DNA of 64,000 nucleotides. Source: Linderina pennispora (taxonomy: Eukaryota; Kickxellomycota; Kickxellomycetes; Kickxellales; Kickxellaceae). This document shows positions 39,341-52,900 of the stretch, piece after piece. The notes under the pieces are model-generated. The model did no database searches and was not told the DNA's origin. It was given only the letters and a program-made list of their open reading frames with translations. Position numbers and translations under genes: made by a program. Each line of letters begins with the position of its first letter. The stretch's first letter is position 1. The stretch lies in assembly GCF_002104995.1 (NCBI RefSeq), contig NW_024468253.1:496001-560000 (forward strand), written 5' to 3'.

Positions 39341-42300
39341 TCAGCAATAGTCCCCCTCGCTGCACCCTTCGTCAGAAAGACCGCTGTTGTCCCCAGTGCT
39401 TCGCAGTGGCAGCATGATCTCAGGCAGGTAGCGCGATGGCCTTGCACTGTGCCCAAACATCTTGTTCATCCACCACAGGGGATATTCCTGCAGCACTGAG
39501 ATGTGAAGCCCGCGCTTGGCCCGCGTAATCGCCACATACGCCAGCCGCCCTTCCTCACGATAATGCTTGACCTCACCCATGGCTGCCTGCCCTTGTCTCG
39601 GTTCAGCCGGCTGCTCTCGGCCAGGTTCTCGTCACGATAGCGCATTGGAAAGAGGCACTCGTTGAAATGCGGCAGAAACGCGTGCTCCCACTCCAGCCCC
39701 TTCGCCTGGTGCACCGTCGAGATGACGACTGCGTCCACCCCGGTCTCGCCGGGCTTGAGCCCCCGCTTCTCTCCGTCTGCCCCCATGATCTCGCCAAGGT
39801 CCTCGGCAGACCCCGACATCATCGACGCATGTGCCAGGAACGACTGCACTGTGTCGTCTGAGCACACATCGCTAGCAATGAACTGCGACTGCGACAGGCC
39901 GGCGCCCTGGATGCGCTCTGAGAAAGAACCCGGCGACCATGCCTCGCAGTGCTGCCAGCACCTGGTCCTTGTTGAGCTCCTTGTCGGAATCGTGGTCATC
40001 GCTCGTCTGCTGCTGCTTCTGCTGCTGCTGCCTTCCGTGCAAACCTGGTCTTGGCCTTGGCCTTGATGCTCGCGTCCATGACAAAGTCTGTGTAGATCCT
40101 GACTACCAGCTCCATCAGCGTCATCTCGCCCATATCCGAAACCCAGCCCTTGACCGTCGCCAGGAAGTGGCCCAGGCTCTCGCGCGCTTTCTTTGGGATC
40201 TTGGTGGTGCTGACGATACGCTCGGCCTTTCTAAACAGACTGCCGTCGCCATTTGAATCCGGGCCCATGCCCTCGATCCGCCTCCAATACACCGGCCCTA
40301 GATGCAGCACAAACTCGGTAACGCAAACGCGCATGGCAATGTCGTTGCTGCGGTTGGCCAATAGGCCCAGCAGCGCAAGGAAGTTCTGCATACGCCTGGT
40401 GCTCATCAGCGACGCACCGCCGCGGACTACAAATGGAATCCCCAAATTCATCAGCTCCGTCTCAATGCGACCTGACGGCCGATACTGGCCAAATTTGAGG
40501 AACCTGAATAGCACCGAGATATCTTTGGGCCGGCACGCCCCGGAGTCGATTAGGTACTTGATCTTGTCGGCTATTGACGTGGCCTCCTTATGAGCTGTCG
40601 CATTGTAGCACACCGACACGGGCACCACCGGTGCTGTCGCGCGCGCCTGCAATGGCACACGGAGCCTCACCAGTAGCCCGTCGTCGCCTGCCGTGTCGCG
40701 GGCAACCACATTGCCCAAGTCGACGATGCTCTTGTGTGACCGGTAATTGACCGTCAGCGACTGCATGCTTCCGACAAGGCTGCCAGGGGTGCCTTTAGTA
40801 CGAGCAACATCGGCGTCAACAAAGCTATCCAGGAACGTCTTGAAGTTGCTCTCGCACGAGGCGCCGCGGAAGCCGTAGATGCTCTGTCGCTCGTCGCCAA
40901 CAGCAGTGACTCGCCCAACATCCCCCTGCAAGCGCAAGACCAGATCCATCTGCAGATTGTTGAGATCCTGGAACTCGTCGACCAGGAGATACGGGTACAT
41001 GCTTCGCACGGCCTGCAGGACAGACTGGCTCTTCAGCACCTTGTTTGCCATGGTCAGCATGTCGTCAAAGTCGATCAGGTTGCTCATGTGCAGAATCTCG
41101 TTGTACGCCTCGATAAGCGACCGCGTCTCGACATCGTAGTCCTTGGGGCTGTATCCGCGCGATTTGGTACTCTGGATAAGGTACAGCTTTGCCACAATGC
41201 TTTTGTCGTCAGTAGGTGCACCGCTCTTGCCCGAGGAGTCGGGCAACTGAAGACTCGGGGTTTCTACAACATTTGCGAGATTGCACCCCTTGCCAAACTG
41301 GCCATACAGGAAGAGATACAGGTCCTCGTGGATTGCATACTCGCTCTTGGTGTCCGTATCGTCCAACCTCTTCCTGCGCTTCCGTGGCCGTGCCGTCCTG
41401 GTGTGCTGGCTCCTGGGGACTCTCCCGCCAGCCTAGCCTCTCAGTCGCCAGTGCCTTGGCAGTATCCCAACGTCTGAAGCGGTCTGTCACAAACATCGTG
41501 TTTTTGGCGTCTGGGTCGTCGCTTGGAGGTGGCACGTTGAGCATGATCTCACTTTGGGTCAGCATCCGACAGTCGTCAAGCAGCCCATGCGCCAGCCGGA
41601 CTACAACCTTGAGCTCGGCTTCACCTGCAATCGCATTTGGGCGGCGTGCCAAGCCCAGAGCATCAAAGTGCTTGGCTACAAGCTGGTAACACCACGCAAT
41701 GAAATGTCGATGCGTACGGCAGCGCCGTGTCGTCCATGCTACTGATCTTCATGTACTTTAGGATCCGTTCGCGCAGCTCGCCTGCCGCCTTGTTGGTGAA
41801 CGTGATAACCATGATCTTTGTCGGCGACACACCGCGCTTGATCATCTCGATGACACGCGCACACAGCGTACTGGTTTTGCCGGACCCAGCGCCGGCCATG
41901 ATCAGCAGCGGCTTGTCAATGTCCAGCTTCGAGACAAATTCCTGGCGCTCATCGAGCAGAATTCGTTCTGCTGGATTGTCGTATGGCTTTGCATCTGCAG
42001 GGGCTGTATCTGTGTCCTCGACACCCAGTTTGCCATCGGCAATGTCAGAACCCGATGGCACAATGGTGACGCCATCAATTTCCTCCGCCTCTGCCTGGCA
42101 ACACCCTAATTGTCGGCTGGCTCTGCTTGCTGGCTAGGCGGGCCGATAGGTGCGAGCAGCTCCTGAATAGTAATGTCGTTGGCAAACAAAACCTCGTATT
42201 CGTCGAGCGTGAACTTTTTGTGTTTGCCCTCACTCTCAACCCTGCCTCCTACTGAATCGCTTCTAGCCAGACTGGCTGGCTGAGACATAGTAGCCCTGGA

Positions 42301-42555
42301 TGCCAACAGCTGGGATGCAGAGGTAAACGACGAGGCAGAGGCAAACGACGAGGCAGAGGCAAACGACAAGGCAGAGGCAAACGACGGCTTTGTGGGCTGC
42401 AAGCTACTGAGCCCGCCCACGCCCACGCCCACGCCCACGCCCACGCCCACGCCCCGCCCCGCCCACGCCCACGCCCACGCCCTCGGCGTGAACGAGCTGC
42501 CTTTGGTGTCCTGAGACGCGCTAATGCCTGACCGCTTATTCTTCCAGCAAGGCAT
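39341..42555 (-). CDS. UvrD/Srs2-family SF1A DNA helicase
   Basis: 3'-5' helicase of the UvrD/PcrA/Srs2 group, roughly 1000 residues. All motifs are visible in order: Q motif (LLDERQEFV), I GAGSGKT, Ia ITFTNKAAGEL, II DEFQD, III VGDERQSIYGFRGA, IV VNYRSHKSI, V STVHQAKGLEWEHAFLP, VI YVAITRAKRGLHIS, then PSRYLPEI. In fungi such proteins dismantle Rad51 filaments (Srs2) or act in mitochondria (Hmi1); Srs2-like is my preferred but unproven reading. The N-terminal 100 residues are low-complexity, encoded by two short tandem repeats. Extra bases near 42108, 42095, 41702, 41375, 40040 and 39927, and a net +2 between 39590 and 39615, break the frame. The start at the first ATG is tentative. Confidence 0.87.
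42314..42385. repeat. Four 18-bp tandem repeats in the helicase N-terminus
   Basis: Four near-identical units of the form GAGGCAGAGGCAAACGAC; on the coding strand they encode a Ser/Phe/Ala repeat (SFASAS). The 18-bp length keeps frame. Confidence 0.85.
42412..42481. repeat. CCCACG hexanucleotide microsatellite in the helicase N-terminus
   Basis: About ten CCCACG/CCCCG units; on the coding strand they give Ala-Trp and Gly-Val dipeptides. A C-rich strand of this kind is prone to slippage and to sequencing error. Confidence 0.85.
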
Positions 42556-42698
42556 TGCGCGAGGTCCTAGTGTTGCTTAAACAAGGCGTAAATTCAAAAA
42601 CTTTGGAGCAACGAAAAGACTGGCTGTCTTTAGCTGGTTTCATCACCAAAAATTTGCTGCGCCTTTACGATGGCTCTGAGAATGGCCGTATGATCTGA

Positions 42699-43649
42699 TC
42701 AGTACGTCGGGGCCGGGAATGGCAGAGGGCGGTGGATATTATCCAGAATTGCCAGGTAGTCGGGCTCGTTCTCTGGTGTCAGGTAGCCGTGACGAATCAG
42801 AAAGTCGACGACACATACGGCACAGTTCGGCTTGAACAGGTTTTGGCGCATTTTCTCGACAACCTCATCCAGAGTCCACAAGTGGAACGAGTCCACCTCG
42901 CCATCACTGGGATACGGAACATAGTCGCGGGGCAGCTCCAGGTCGAAGACAAACTGCGTCTCGGGCTGCAGCCCCAGCTCGGACCGGGTAAAGTACTGGA
43001 TCGTGCCAGCGAACTTTGTCGTCTCGGCCACGTCCCGCTCGATGCCGCCCTCCTCCAGCGCACTCCTTGATAACCGACTCCCACACCGACATCCCATCAC
43101 CGATTCCCCCGCAACGATCTGGTCGAGATACCCTGGCCATGTCTGCTTTTGCAGCGATCTCTTTGCAACCCACATCTTGACCGAGCCGTCCTCGCCCCTT
43201 ACAGTGCCGTTGAGATGAACGCCGAACGTGCGGATGCCAAAGTTGTACGACGAGGCGCGCTCCACCATCAGCGCAATGCCCTGCGGGTCGCTCTTGTCGC
43301 CATACACCGGGTATAGCTCGTCCCGCCATTTGGCCAGCGATGCCCACTTCCTCTCTGCCCGGAACTCCAGCCATCAGCTCGGCAACAGCCGCCGATCGCT
43401 TGGCACGGTCGTCGCACCAGTCGCTGAAGGAAAGAGTCCTGCTGGCGGTGTCAATAACAAAGGGCTTCATGCCCCGTGTGTCGTTGGCTGACTGCAAGAC
43501 AGCGACGTCGCTCGGGACTGAGTAGTCCAACGAGCTGCCCGTTGACAACGAAGCGGAAGAGGCCTTCCGCCTTTGACCAGTGCGTCGACTTCCGGCACGC
43601 TGTTGCAGTTGCGGACGACCTCCAAGATAGACCACAGTTTGCTCGACAT
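42699..43649 (-). CDS. Nudix hydrolase, Tnr3/YJR142W type (DUF4743 + Nudix)
   Basis: About 315 residues. The N-terminus reads RFVVNGQLVGL, the mark of the DUF4743 domain found before Nudix in the thiamine-pyrophosphokinase-related group. Then FGIRTFGVHLNG, KMWVAKRS, WPGYLDQIVAG, the Nudix box GIGDGMSVWESVIKECA...EEGGI, GLQPETQFVFDLELP, PNCAVCVVDFLIRHGYLTPENEPDY. Relatives remove phosphate from oxidised thiamine diphosphates (YJR142W). Extra single bases near 43580, 43530, 43370 and 43063 break the frame. Near 43112 there is instead one missing G in a G run, the clearest opposite-sign break here. The start MSSKLWSILE fits family length. Confidence 0.86.
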
Positions 43650-43792
43650 TATGTGCTGAAGCAATAGCTCATGTAAAACAAGGTTAAAAGTCCTGAAAGA
43701 CCGCTATCGCGCTGGCTGCTGCAAAGCCGCCTTCACCAGGTCGATGACTCATGGCGACAGGTGTGTTATGGATAAGAGTTGGTGGTGAGCCA

Positions 43793-45310
43793 TCACTGCT
43801 TGCCGCTGCCGATACCGACACTGTGCTTGCTCTTCATGACCCGGCGCGTTCTCTTCCAGTCCTGGCTGGCGGACTCGCTCTTGCCAGCCTTGCGCTTCGT
43901 CTGGGAAGACCTGTCGGGGCCTGACGAGCTGGCCTGATCCAACAGATCGCGTGTCTCTTGATGGAACCGTGATCGAGCCTGCGAAAACAGCTCCGCGTCC
44001 GACTCTTCGCCGCTGCTGCCATCAGGATCCCAGTCGACACCTGGGTACGGGCCAACTGCACCCTGATCCCCACCGCTGCTGCCAGCAGGGTACGAGCCAA
44101 CCGCATTGTCGTCCATCTCACTGTCGCTGCCAGGGTAAGGGCCAACTGCGCTGTCTTCCATTTCGCTATCGCTGCCGGGGTATGGACCAACCACGCCATC
44201 CTCCATCCCGCCATCGCTGTTTGGATACGGCCCGACAACTGGCTCCCCCTCATCTGGCGGCAGCGCTGGCCCTGGTGCAATGTCGTCGCCCGGACTACCC
44301 CTTGCCACTGTAACCTCATAGTCAGTCCCGGCATCTGCAAAAATATCCTCGTCGTCCGAATCTGTGCCTGGTGGCGCAGGATTGCCTGTTGCTGCAGTCT
44401 GCTGCAGTGCCTCCCCAGACGATTCTCGGCAATCCCCTGGCAACGCTTCTTGGGATTTGGGCTGCGACCTCTTGCCCCAGGTCTCTGCGATTGACGCAAC
44501 CACTTTGCGCAATACGTCCGCATCGCCGCCCGGGTCCGCCAGATCAGCCATGCCAGTGCTGGATCTCATCCTGACCTCGTCTTGGTTGCGAATGCGTGTG
44601 GTCGGCGTGGCAGAGGCAAATTCAAAGTACATCCGCCCGGGAAGGAACAGCTCGTTCAGATCGGCTCTGAACCCGTCCTCAATCGACCGGCACGCCTCTT
44701 CCCGGGCATCGTGTATCCGCTTCAAGGTCGCCATCATACGCTGCCCCAGGGGGGTTGTAGCCGTTGCAGCATCGAAGCCTTCACTAGCAGCAGCACACGT
44801 GCTATCTGCATGGGCTCCCTCTGTCTGCAGCCGCTCGAGCTCGTCATCCAGCTCCTCTCCGCCGCCCCGCGCACGTTCCTTTTCCAGCAGCAAGAAGTCG
44901 AGGCCTTTGACCAAGTGCGTGTGCTCGATGTCACCACCGAGGTACTTGCTCTGCTCGTATTCGCGCTGCCTCGAGTCCGCCTCGGTGGTTGAATCCCGAA
45001 GCTGCTGCAGCATGCGCTCGCCCTCCTCGTATTCGCTGCTAACCCCTTGACGCCGTTCAGCTGCCCTATCACGGTACTGGCTTTGTTGCTGCTTCAGGTG
45101 CTGCTTGACGCCATGCTTGGACCTATTTTTGTCCTCTTCTCTTGCGCTATTCTTGACTCGGGGAGGCCGGAACAAGACCCCTGCACCCAGGGCGCTGCGC
45201 TTTGCATTGGCTGACTTGTCGCCTGCTGTGGTGCTTGGTGTCGCCAGCATCCGTCGGAAATCAGCCTGCGACAATCCCGCTGTATCGTCACTACCATCAC
45301 CCATGGCCAC
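43793..45310 (-). CDS. Splicing factor RED/IK
   Basis: Intact 505-residue homologue of the RED (IK, Smu1 partner) spliceosomal B-complex protein. Seen: Q-x-DFRRML N-terminal motif, RPPRVKNSAREEDKN, QYRDRAAERRQG, KYLGGDIEHTHLVKGLDFLLLEK (split in relatives' RED_N domain), LNELFLPGRMYFEF, and a Ser/Asp-rich C-terminal half. Residues of the form VGPYPGSDSEMEDSA occur about five times in tandem in the C-terminal half, an unusual lineage-specific feature; the family normally has RE/RD/RK dipeptides there. No introns or frame breaks. A basic C-terminus (KRTRRVMKSKH) ends the protein. Confidence 0.9.
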   Translation of the reverse strand: MAMGDGSDDTAGLSQADFRRMLATPSTTAGDKSANAKRSALGAGVLFRPPRVKNSAREEDKNRSKHGVKQHLKQQQSQYRDRAAERRQGVSSEYEEGERMLQQLRDSTTEADSRQREYEQSKYLGGDIEHTHLVKGLDFLLLEKERARGGGEELDDELERLQTEGAHADSTCAAASEGFDAATATTPLGQRMMATLKRIHDAREEACRSIEDGFRADLNELFLPGRMYFEFASATPTTRIRNQDEVRMRSSTGMADLADPGGDADVLRKVVASIAETWGKRSQPKSQEALPGDCRESSGEALQQTAATGNPAPPGTDSDDEDIFADAGTDYEVTVARGSPGDDIAPGPALPPDEGEPVVGPYPNSDGGMEDGVVGPYPGSDSEMEDSAVGPYPGSDSEMDDNAVGSYPAGSSGGDQGAVGPYPGVDWDPDGSSGEESDAELFSQARSRFHQETRDLLDQASSSGPDRSSQTKRKAGKSESASQDWKRTRRVMKSKHSVGIGSGKQ

Positions 45311-46977
45311 AAAAGTAAGCAGGTATGTGTGCGTGCAGGTACTGTGAGAAGAAGAGAAATCGCTGCATGGCCCCCGACATGAAATTTTTATTGGGTCTAG
45401 TCATGCACGTCTGGTGTGTCTGCGAATAGTTTTGGGAGAAATCAGGCGGGTGTCGCAGCTGGGAGAGCGCGCCATTGCCATTGCTATTGCAACAACCAGG
45501 ACTCTAGGGCCGAATCATTTCGCAGCGCGGCGATACCATTCGCGGCGCTGCACCACCACTAGTTCAGGGCACCAGCTCGGCGGCCACAATACAGGTGCAG
45601 ATCCGCGGGGCTCGCCGCTCGCTCCCAAGGTGCAGCTCAATTGCTCTTTTCGACCAGTGTCCGACACGTACAATGGGTGCGAATGCATGCATAATGGCTT
45701 TCTGGCTGTAACCTTCATATTCACGCACAAAGAGCAAATTACTTGCCAATAATTATAGCGCTCCTGCGGACGAGGAGCGTCAGTGCGACCCCTCAGCTGC
45801 CAGCCCCAAGCGCAGCACATCATCGTCGTGCTGCAGAAGCAATGTTCTTGAAGCGAAGATAAAGAGGTGTAAAGACGTGGACAATGCCTTTCTGCCCGAT
45901 CAAACTGCCTGGGCCTTGCTGTAGCTACACAGGTCGGCGGCAGGTTTTGGCATAGCGGAACTGGACATCGGGTATTTTCACCCATCTCCCAGCTGCCATT
46001 TATAGAAGCATCTGTTTTGTTTCTCTGTTTAGATACAATGGCGTCGTGCATTTTCTGTCGCCCTCAGGGTATTTTTGGCAAAGTGCATATAGCCCCGATC
46101 TGCCTCATCCCGCACACATGCATTTACCGCACCTAGTGTGAAGGAGACAGAAGCGCAGTCTTACTGACTCAGGTCCCTGAATTCCTGCGCGCCTGCTCTC
46201 TGCCTGCTGCAGCGAGTCTTGATCTGGACAAAAGTAGCTTATTTCGCCGCTGATCGTCGCTACGGGCATTTAACGTTGGCAATTGCCCCACAGCGCCCAT
46301 TTGAGGCTGGCCATCGTCGCCAAACAGCGCCAGGGCATCAGTGAGAGCCAGCGTATGGTGATGAGATCACTGAAATGGCAGCACCATTTGGCGAACACCG
46401 GGCAATTTCTGTCGCATCCCTACCCCACCGCTCTGCTGCTCACGCAACCATTTGCTCACACAATAAGCGATACGGCACAGGTAGCCGAAAATAGATATGT
46501 TCACTTGTATGCGTGGCTCTCGCAACAGCATCCCCAAATTTGTAGTTCCGCCGCTCCATTCAGCTAAGGCATCGCCTGCCTGTTCTTGTGAGCGAGTTGG
46601 AGCCCTATATCCGTAGCTCTTTGTATAAATACCCTGGGTTCTTCCGGGTAGGACATGGTGTTTTCCAGTACAGGAAAGATCCCTTTTCTTTTTATTCACA
46701 GCTACTTTGCAACCTGAGCCCTTTCTCTCTCAATATACACTCCCTATTGCAGAATTCGTACATTTATTCAGAAACCCCTTTCTAGCTCCCGCCTCCAAGG
46801 TATGTGCATATATATAAAGGACAATGCCCATCGCTAGGTCTTGCTGAAAAATAACATTGGCACATCACAGTCACATTCTCCGCCTCCATACCATTTTTCC
46901 ATCGGCAGTTTATACTAAATCATATCCATTTGCATAGAGCACATAGAACGCGCGCCTAATATTCCCAACTATCGAAA
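45311..46977. promoter_or_regulatory. Long upstream region of the giant repeat gene
   Basis: 1.67 kb with no convincing exon, much longer than other promoters here. It holds a second TATA-like TGTATAAATACC near 46622, a TGACTCA at 46165-46171, and pyrimidine-rich tracts (46680-46800) close to the start. A long, AT-richer upstream region would fit a strongly regulated gene; this is inference. Confidence 0.45.
46809..46818 (+). promoter_or_regulatory. TATA box of the repeat-protein gene
   Basis: TATATATAAA followed by GG, 160 bp before the ATG and followed by a CT-rich leader; the best TATA element in the window. Confidence 0.6.
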
Positions 46978-49900
46978 ATGAAGGTTTCGATCACCTGTGC
47001 TTTGCTTGCCCTTGGTGTCATCCAGACGGCGCACGCTACTCCTGACAACTATGCTGTCAACAACAACTACTGGGACGGCTGGGGTAACTGGGGTAACTGG
47101 GGTAATTGGGGCAACGGCGGTGGTGGAAACTACTACACCACTGCGCCCAATCCGTATGCGACGACGTCTGTTCGCAACCCGTACGCAACTACCACGCAGA
47201 AGCCATATGTGACGACATCCGTTCACAACCCGTACGCAACCACCACGCAGAAGCCATATGCTACCACCACGCAGAAGCCATATGCTACCACCACGCAGAA
47301 CCCGTATGCCACCACTACGCAGAAGCCATATGTCACTACCACGCAGAACCCGTATGCCACCACCACCCAGAACCCGTATGCCACCACCACCCAGAACCCG
47401 TATGCCACCACTACGCAGAACCCGTATGCTACTACAACACGGAATCCGTATGCTACCACGACTGTAGCATATACAACCAGTGAGAAGTACAATACCAAAA
47501 AGACAAAAACCACGAAGCCATATTCGACGGCTCCTGGTTATACAACCACATCTGCCCCAGTTTACGTAACAACCCCGTCTCCGTCGGCTCCGGTATACGA
47601 GACCACCACTGCTCCGGTGTACGAGACCACCACCGCTCCGGTGTATGAGACCACCACGGCTCCTGTCTACGAGACCACCACTGCTCCGGTGTACGAGACC
47701 ACCACTGCTCCGGTTTACGAGACCACCACTGCTCCTGTCTACGAGACCACCACGGCTCCAGTGTACGAGACTACCACCGCTCCGGTGTATGAGACCACCA
47801 CCGCTCCAGTGTACGAGACCACCACCGCTCCAGTGTACGAGACCACCACTGCTCCTGTCTACGAGACCACCACTGCGCCTGTCTACGAGACCACCACTGC
47901 TCCGGTGTACGAGACCACCACCGCTCCGGTGTATGAGACCACCACCGCTCCGGTTTACGAGACCACCACCGCTCCGGTGTACGAGACCACCACGGCTCCA
48001 GTGTACGAGACCACCACCGCTCCTGTCTACGAGACCACCACTGCTCCGGTTTACGAGACCACCACTGCTCCGGTGTACGAGACCACCACGGCTCCAGTGT
48101 ACGAGACCACCACGGCTCCTGTCTACGAGACCACCACGGCTCCAGTGTACGAGACTACCACTGCTCCGGTGTACGAGACCACCACCGCTCCGGTGTATGA
48201 GACCACCACGGCTCCTGTCTACGAGACCACCACGGCTCCTGTCTACGAGACCACCACGGCTCCAGTGTACGAGACTACCACTGCTCCGGTATACGAGACC
48301 ACCACTGCTCCGGTGTACGAGACCACCACTGCTCCAGTGTACGAGACCACCACTGCTCCGGTTTACGAGACCACCACTGCTCCTGTCTACGAGACCACCA
48401 CCGCTCCGGTGTACGAGACCACCACTGCTCCAGTGTACGAGACCACCACTGCTCCGGTTTACGAGACCACCACTGCTCCTGTCTACGAGACCACCACGGC
48501 TCCAGTGTACGAGACCACCACCGCTCCAGTGTACGAGACCACCACCGCTCCTGTCTACGAGACCACCACTGCTCCGGTGTACGAGACCACCACTGCTCCT
48601 GTCTACGAGACCACCACCGCTCCTGTCTACGAGACCACCACCGCTCCGGTGTACGAGACCACCACTGCTCCAGTGTACGAGACCACCACTGCTCCGGTTT
48701 ACGAGACCACCACTGCTCCTGTCTACGAGACCACCACGGCTCCAGTGTACGAGACCACCACCGCTCCAGTGTACGAGACCACCACCGCTCCTGTCTACGA
48801 GACCACCACTGCTCCGGTGTACGAGACCACCACTGCTCCGGTATACGAGACCACCACTGCTCCGGTGTACGAGACCACCACTGCTCCAGTGTACGAGACC
48901 ACCACTGCTCCGGTTTACGAGACCACCACGGCTCCAGTGTACGAGACTACCACTGCTCCGGTATACGAGACCACCACTGCTCCGGTGTACGAGACCACCA
49001 CTGCTCCAGTGTACGAGACCACCACTGCTCCGGTTTACGAGACCACCACTGCTCCTGTCTACGAGACCACCACGGCTCCAGTGTACGAGACCACCACCGC
49101 TCCAGTGTACGAGACCACCACCGCTCCGGTGTATGAGACCACCACGGCTCCTGTCTACGAGACTACCACGGCTCCGGTGTACGAGACCACCACCGCTCCG
49201 GTGTACGAGACCACCACTGCTCCGGTGTACGAGACCACCACTGCTCCGGTGTATGAGACCACCACGGCTCCTGTCTACGAGACCACCACCGCTCCGGTGT
49301 ACGAGACCACCACCGCTCCAGTGTACGAGACCACCACCGCTCCTGTCTACGAGACCACCACTGCTCCGGTGTACGAGACCACCACGGCTCCTGTCTACGA
49401 GACCACCACCGCTCCGGTGTACGAGACCACCACCGCTCCGGTGTACGAGACCACCACGGCTCCAGTGTACGAGACTACCACTGCTCCGGTGTACGAGACC
49501 ACCACCGCTCCGGTGTATGAGACCACCACGACTCCAGTGTACGAGACTACCACTGCTCCGGTTTACGAGACCACCACTGCTCCGGTGTACGAGACCACCA
49601 CGGCTCCTGTCTACGAGACCACCACCGCTCCGGTGTACGAGACCACCACCGCTCCAGTGTACGAGACCACCACCGCTCCGGTGTACGAGACCACCACCGC
49701 TCCAGTGTACGAGACCACCACTGCTCCGGTGTACGAGACCACCACCGCTCCGGTGTACGAGACCACCACGGCTCCAGTGTACGAGACCACCACCGCTCCT
49801 GTCTACGAGACCACCACTGCTCCGGTGTACGAGACCACCACGGCTCCGGTGTACGAGACCACCACGGCTCCTGTCTACGAGACCACCACGGCTCCAGTGT

Positions 49901-52900
49901 ACGAGACCACCACCGCTCCTGTCTACGAGACCACCACTGCTCCGGTGTACGAGACCACCACCGCTCCGGTGTACGAGACCACCACGGCTCCAGTGTACGA
50001 GACTACCACTGCTCCGGTGTACGAGACCACCACCGCTCCGGTGTACGAGACCACCACGGCTCCAGTGTACGAGACTACCACTGCTCCGGTGTACGAGACC
50101 ACCACCGCTCCGGTGTATGAGACCACCACGACTCCAGTGTACGAGACTACCACTGCTCCGGTTTACGAGACCACCACTGCTCCGGTGTACGAGACCACCA
50201 CGGCTCCTGTCTACGAGACCACCACCGCTCCGGTGTACGAGACCACCACCGCTCCAGTGTACGAGACCACCACCGCTCCGGTGTACGAGACCACCACCGC
50301 TCCTGTCTACGAGACTACCACTGCTCCGGTGTACGAGACCACCACGGCTCCTGTCTACGAGACCACCACCGCTCCTGTCTACGAGACCACCACCGCTCCG
50401 GTGTACGAGACCACCACCGCTCCGGTGTACGAGACCACCACTGCTCCGGTGTACGAGACCACCACCGCTCCGGTGTACGAGACCACCACGGCTCCAGTGT
50501 ACGAGACCACCACCGCTCCTGTCTACGAGACCACCACTGCTCCGGTGTACGAGACCACCACGGCTCCGGTGTACGAGACCACCACGGCTCCTGTCTACGA
50601 GACCACCACGGCTCCTGTCTACGAGACCACCACGGCTCCTGTCTACGAGACCACCACTGCTCCGGTGTACGAGACCACCACTGCTCCGGTTTACGAGACT
50701 ACCACTGCTCCGGTGTACGAGACCACCACGGCTCCTGTCTACGAGACCACTACTGCTCCGGTGTACGAGACCACCACCGCTCCGGTGTATGAGACCACCA
50801 CTGCTCCGGTTTACGAGACCACCACGGCTCCTGTCTACGAGACCACCACGGCTCCTGTCTACGAGACCACCACGGCTCCAGTGTACGAGACTACCACTGC
50901 TCCGGTATACGAGACCACCACTGCTCCGGTGTACGAGACTACCACTGCGCCTGTCTACGAGACCACCACCGCTCCGGTGTACGAGACCACCACCGCTCCA
51001 GTGTACGAGACCACCACTGCTCCAGTGTACGAGACTACCACTGCTCCGGTTTACGAGACCACCACCGCTCCGGTGTACGAGACTACCACTGCTCCGGTAT
51101 ACGAGACCACCACTGCTCCGGTGTACGAGACCACCACGGCTCCTGTCTACGAGACCACCACTGCTCCGGTTTACGAGACTACCACTGCTCCGGTTTACGA
51201 GACCACCACTGCTCCTGTCTACGAGACCACCACGGCTCCTGTCTACGAGACCACCACGGCTCCAGTGTACGAGACTACCACCGCTCCGGTGTATGAGACC
51301 ACCACCGCTCCGGTGTACGAGACCACCACGGCTCCAGTGTACGAGACTACCACTGCTCCGGTGTACGAGACCACCACCGCTCCGGTGTATGAGACCACCA
51401 CGGCTCCTGTCTACGAGACCACCACGGCTCCTGTCTACGAGACCACCACTGCTCCGGTGTACGAGACCACCACTGCTCCGGTTTACGAGACTACCACTGC
51501 TCCGGTTTACGAGACCACCACTGCTCCGGTGTACGAGACCACCACGGCTCCTGTCTACGAGACCACTACTGCTCCGGTGTACGAGACCACCACCGCTCCG
51601 GTGTATGAGACCACCACTGCTCCGGTGTACGAGACCACCACGGCTCCTGTCTACGAGACCACCACGGCTCCTGTCTACGAGACCACCACTGCTCCTGTCT
51701 ACGAGACCACCACGGCTCCTGTCTACGAGACCACCACGGCTCCAGTGTACGAGACTACCACCGCTCCGGTGTACGAGACCACCACGGCTCCGGTGTACGA
51801 GACCACCACTGCTCCTGTCTACGAGACCACCACGGCTCCTGTCTACGAGACCACCACGGCTCCAGTGTACGAGACTACCACCGCTCCGGTGTACGAGACC
51901 ACCACGGCTCCGGTGTACGAGACCACCACTGCTCCTGTCTACGAGACCACCACGGCTCCAGTGTACGAGACTACCACCGCTCCGGTGTATGAGACCACCA
52001 CCGCTCCAGTGTACGAGACCACCACCGCTCCGGTGTACGAGACCACCACGGCTCCTGTCTACGAGACCACCACGGCTCCTGTCTACGAGACCACCACGGC
52101 TCCAGTGTACGAGACTACCACTGCTCCGGTATACGAGACCACCACTGCTCCGGTGTACGAGACTACCACTGCGCCTGTCTACGAGACCACCACCGCTCCG
52201 GTGTACGAGACCACCACGGCTCCAGTGTACGAGACCACCACCGCTCCTGTCTACGAGACCACCACTGCTCCGGTGTACGAGACCACCACGGCTCCTGTCT
52301 ACGAGACCACCACGGCTCCTGTCTACGAGACCACCACGGCTCCTGTCTACGAGACCACCACTGCTCCGGTGTACGAGACCACCACTGCTCCGGTTTACGA
52401 GACTACCACTGCTCCGGTTTACGAGACCACCACTGCTCCGGTGTACGAGACCACCACGGCTCCTGTCTACGAGACCACTACTGCTCCGGTGTACGAGACC
52501 ACCACCGCTCCGGTGTATGAGACCACCACTGCTCCGGTGTACGAGACCACCACGGCTCCAGTGTACGAGACCACCACCGCTCCTGTCTACGAGACCACCA
52601 CTGCTCCGGTGTACGAGACCACCACGGCTCCTGTCTACGAGACCACCACCGCTCCGGTGTACGAGACCACCACGGCTCCTGTCTACGAGACCACCACGGC
52701 TCCTGTCTACGAGACCACCACTGCTCCTGTCTACGAGACCACCACGGCTCCTGTCTACGAGACCACCACGGCTCCAGTGTACGAGACTACCACCGCTCCG
52801 GTGTACGAGACCACCACGGCTCCGGTGTACGAGACCACCACTGCTCCTGTCTACGAGACCACCACGGCTCCTGTCTACGAGACCACCACGGCTCCAGTGT

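Noticed and set aside
46165-46171. Single TGACTCA upstream of the repeat gene as a Gcn4 site
   Set aside because: A lone heptamer is expected by chance in a window of this size and has no pathway support.
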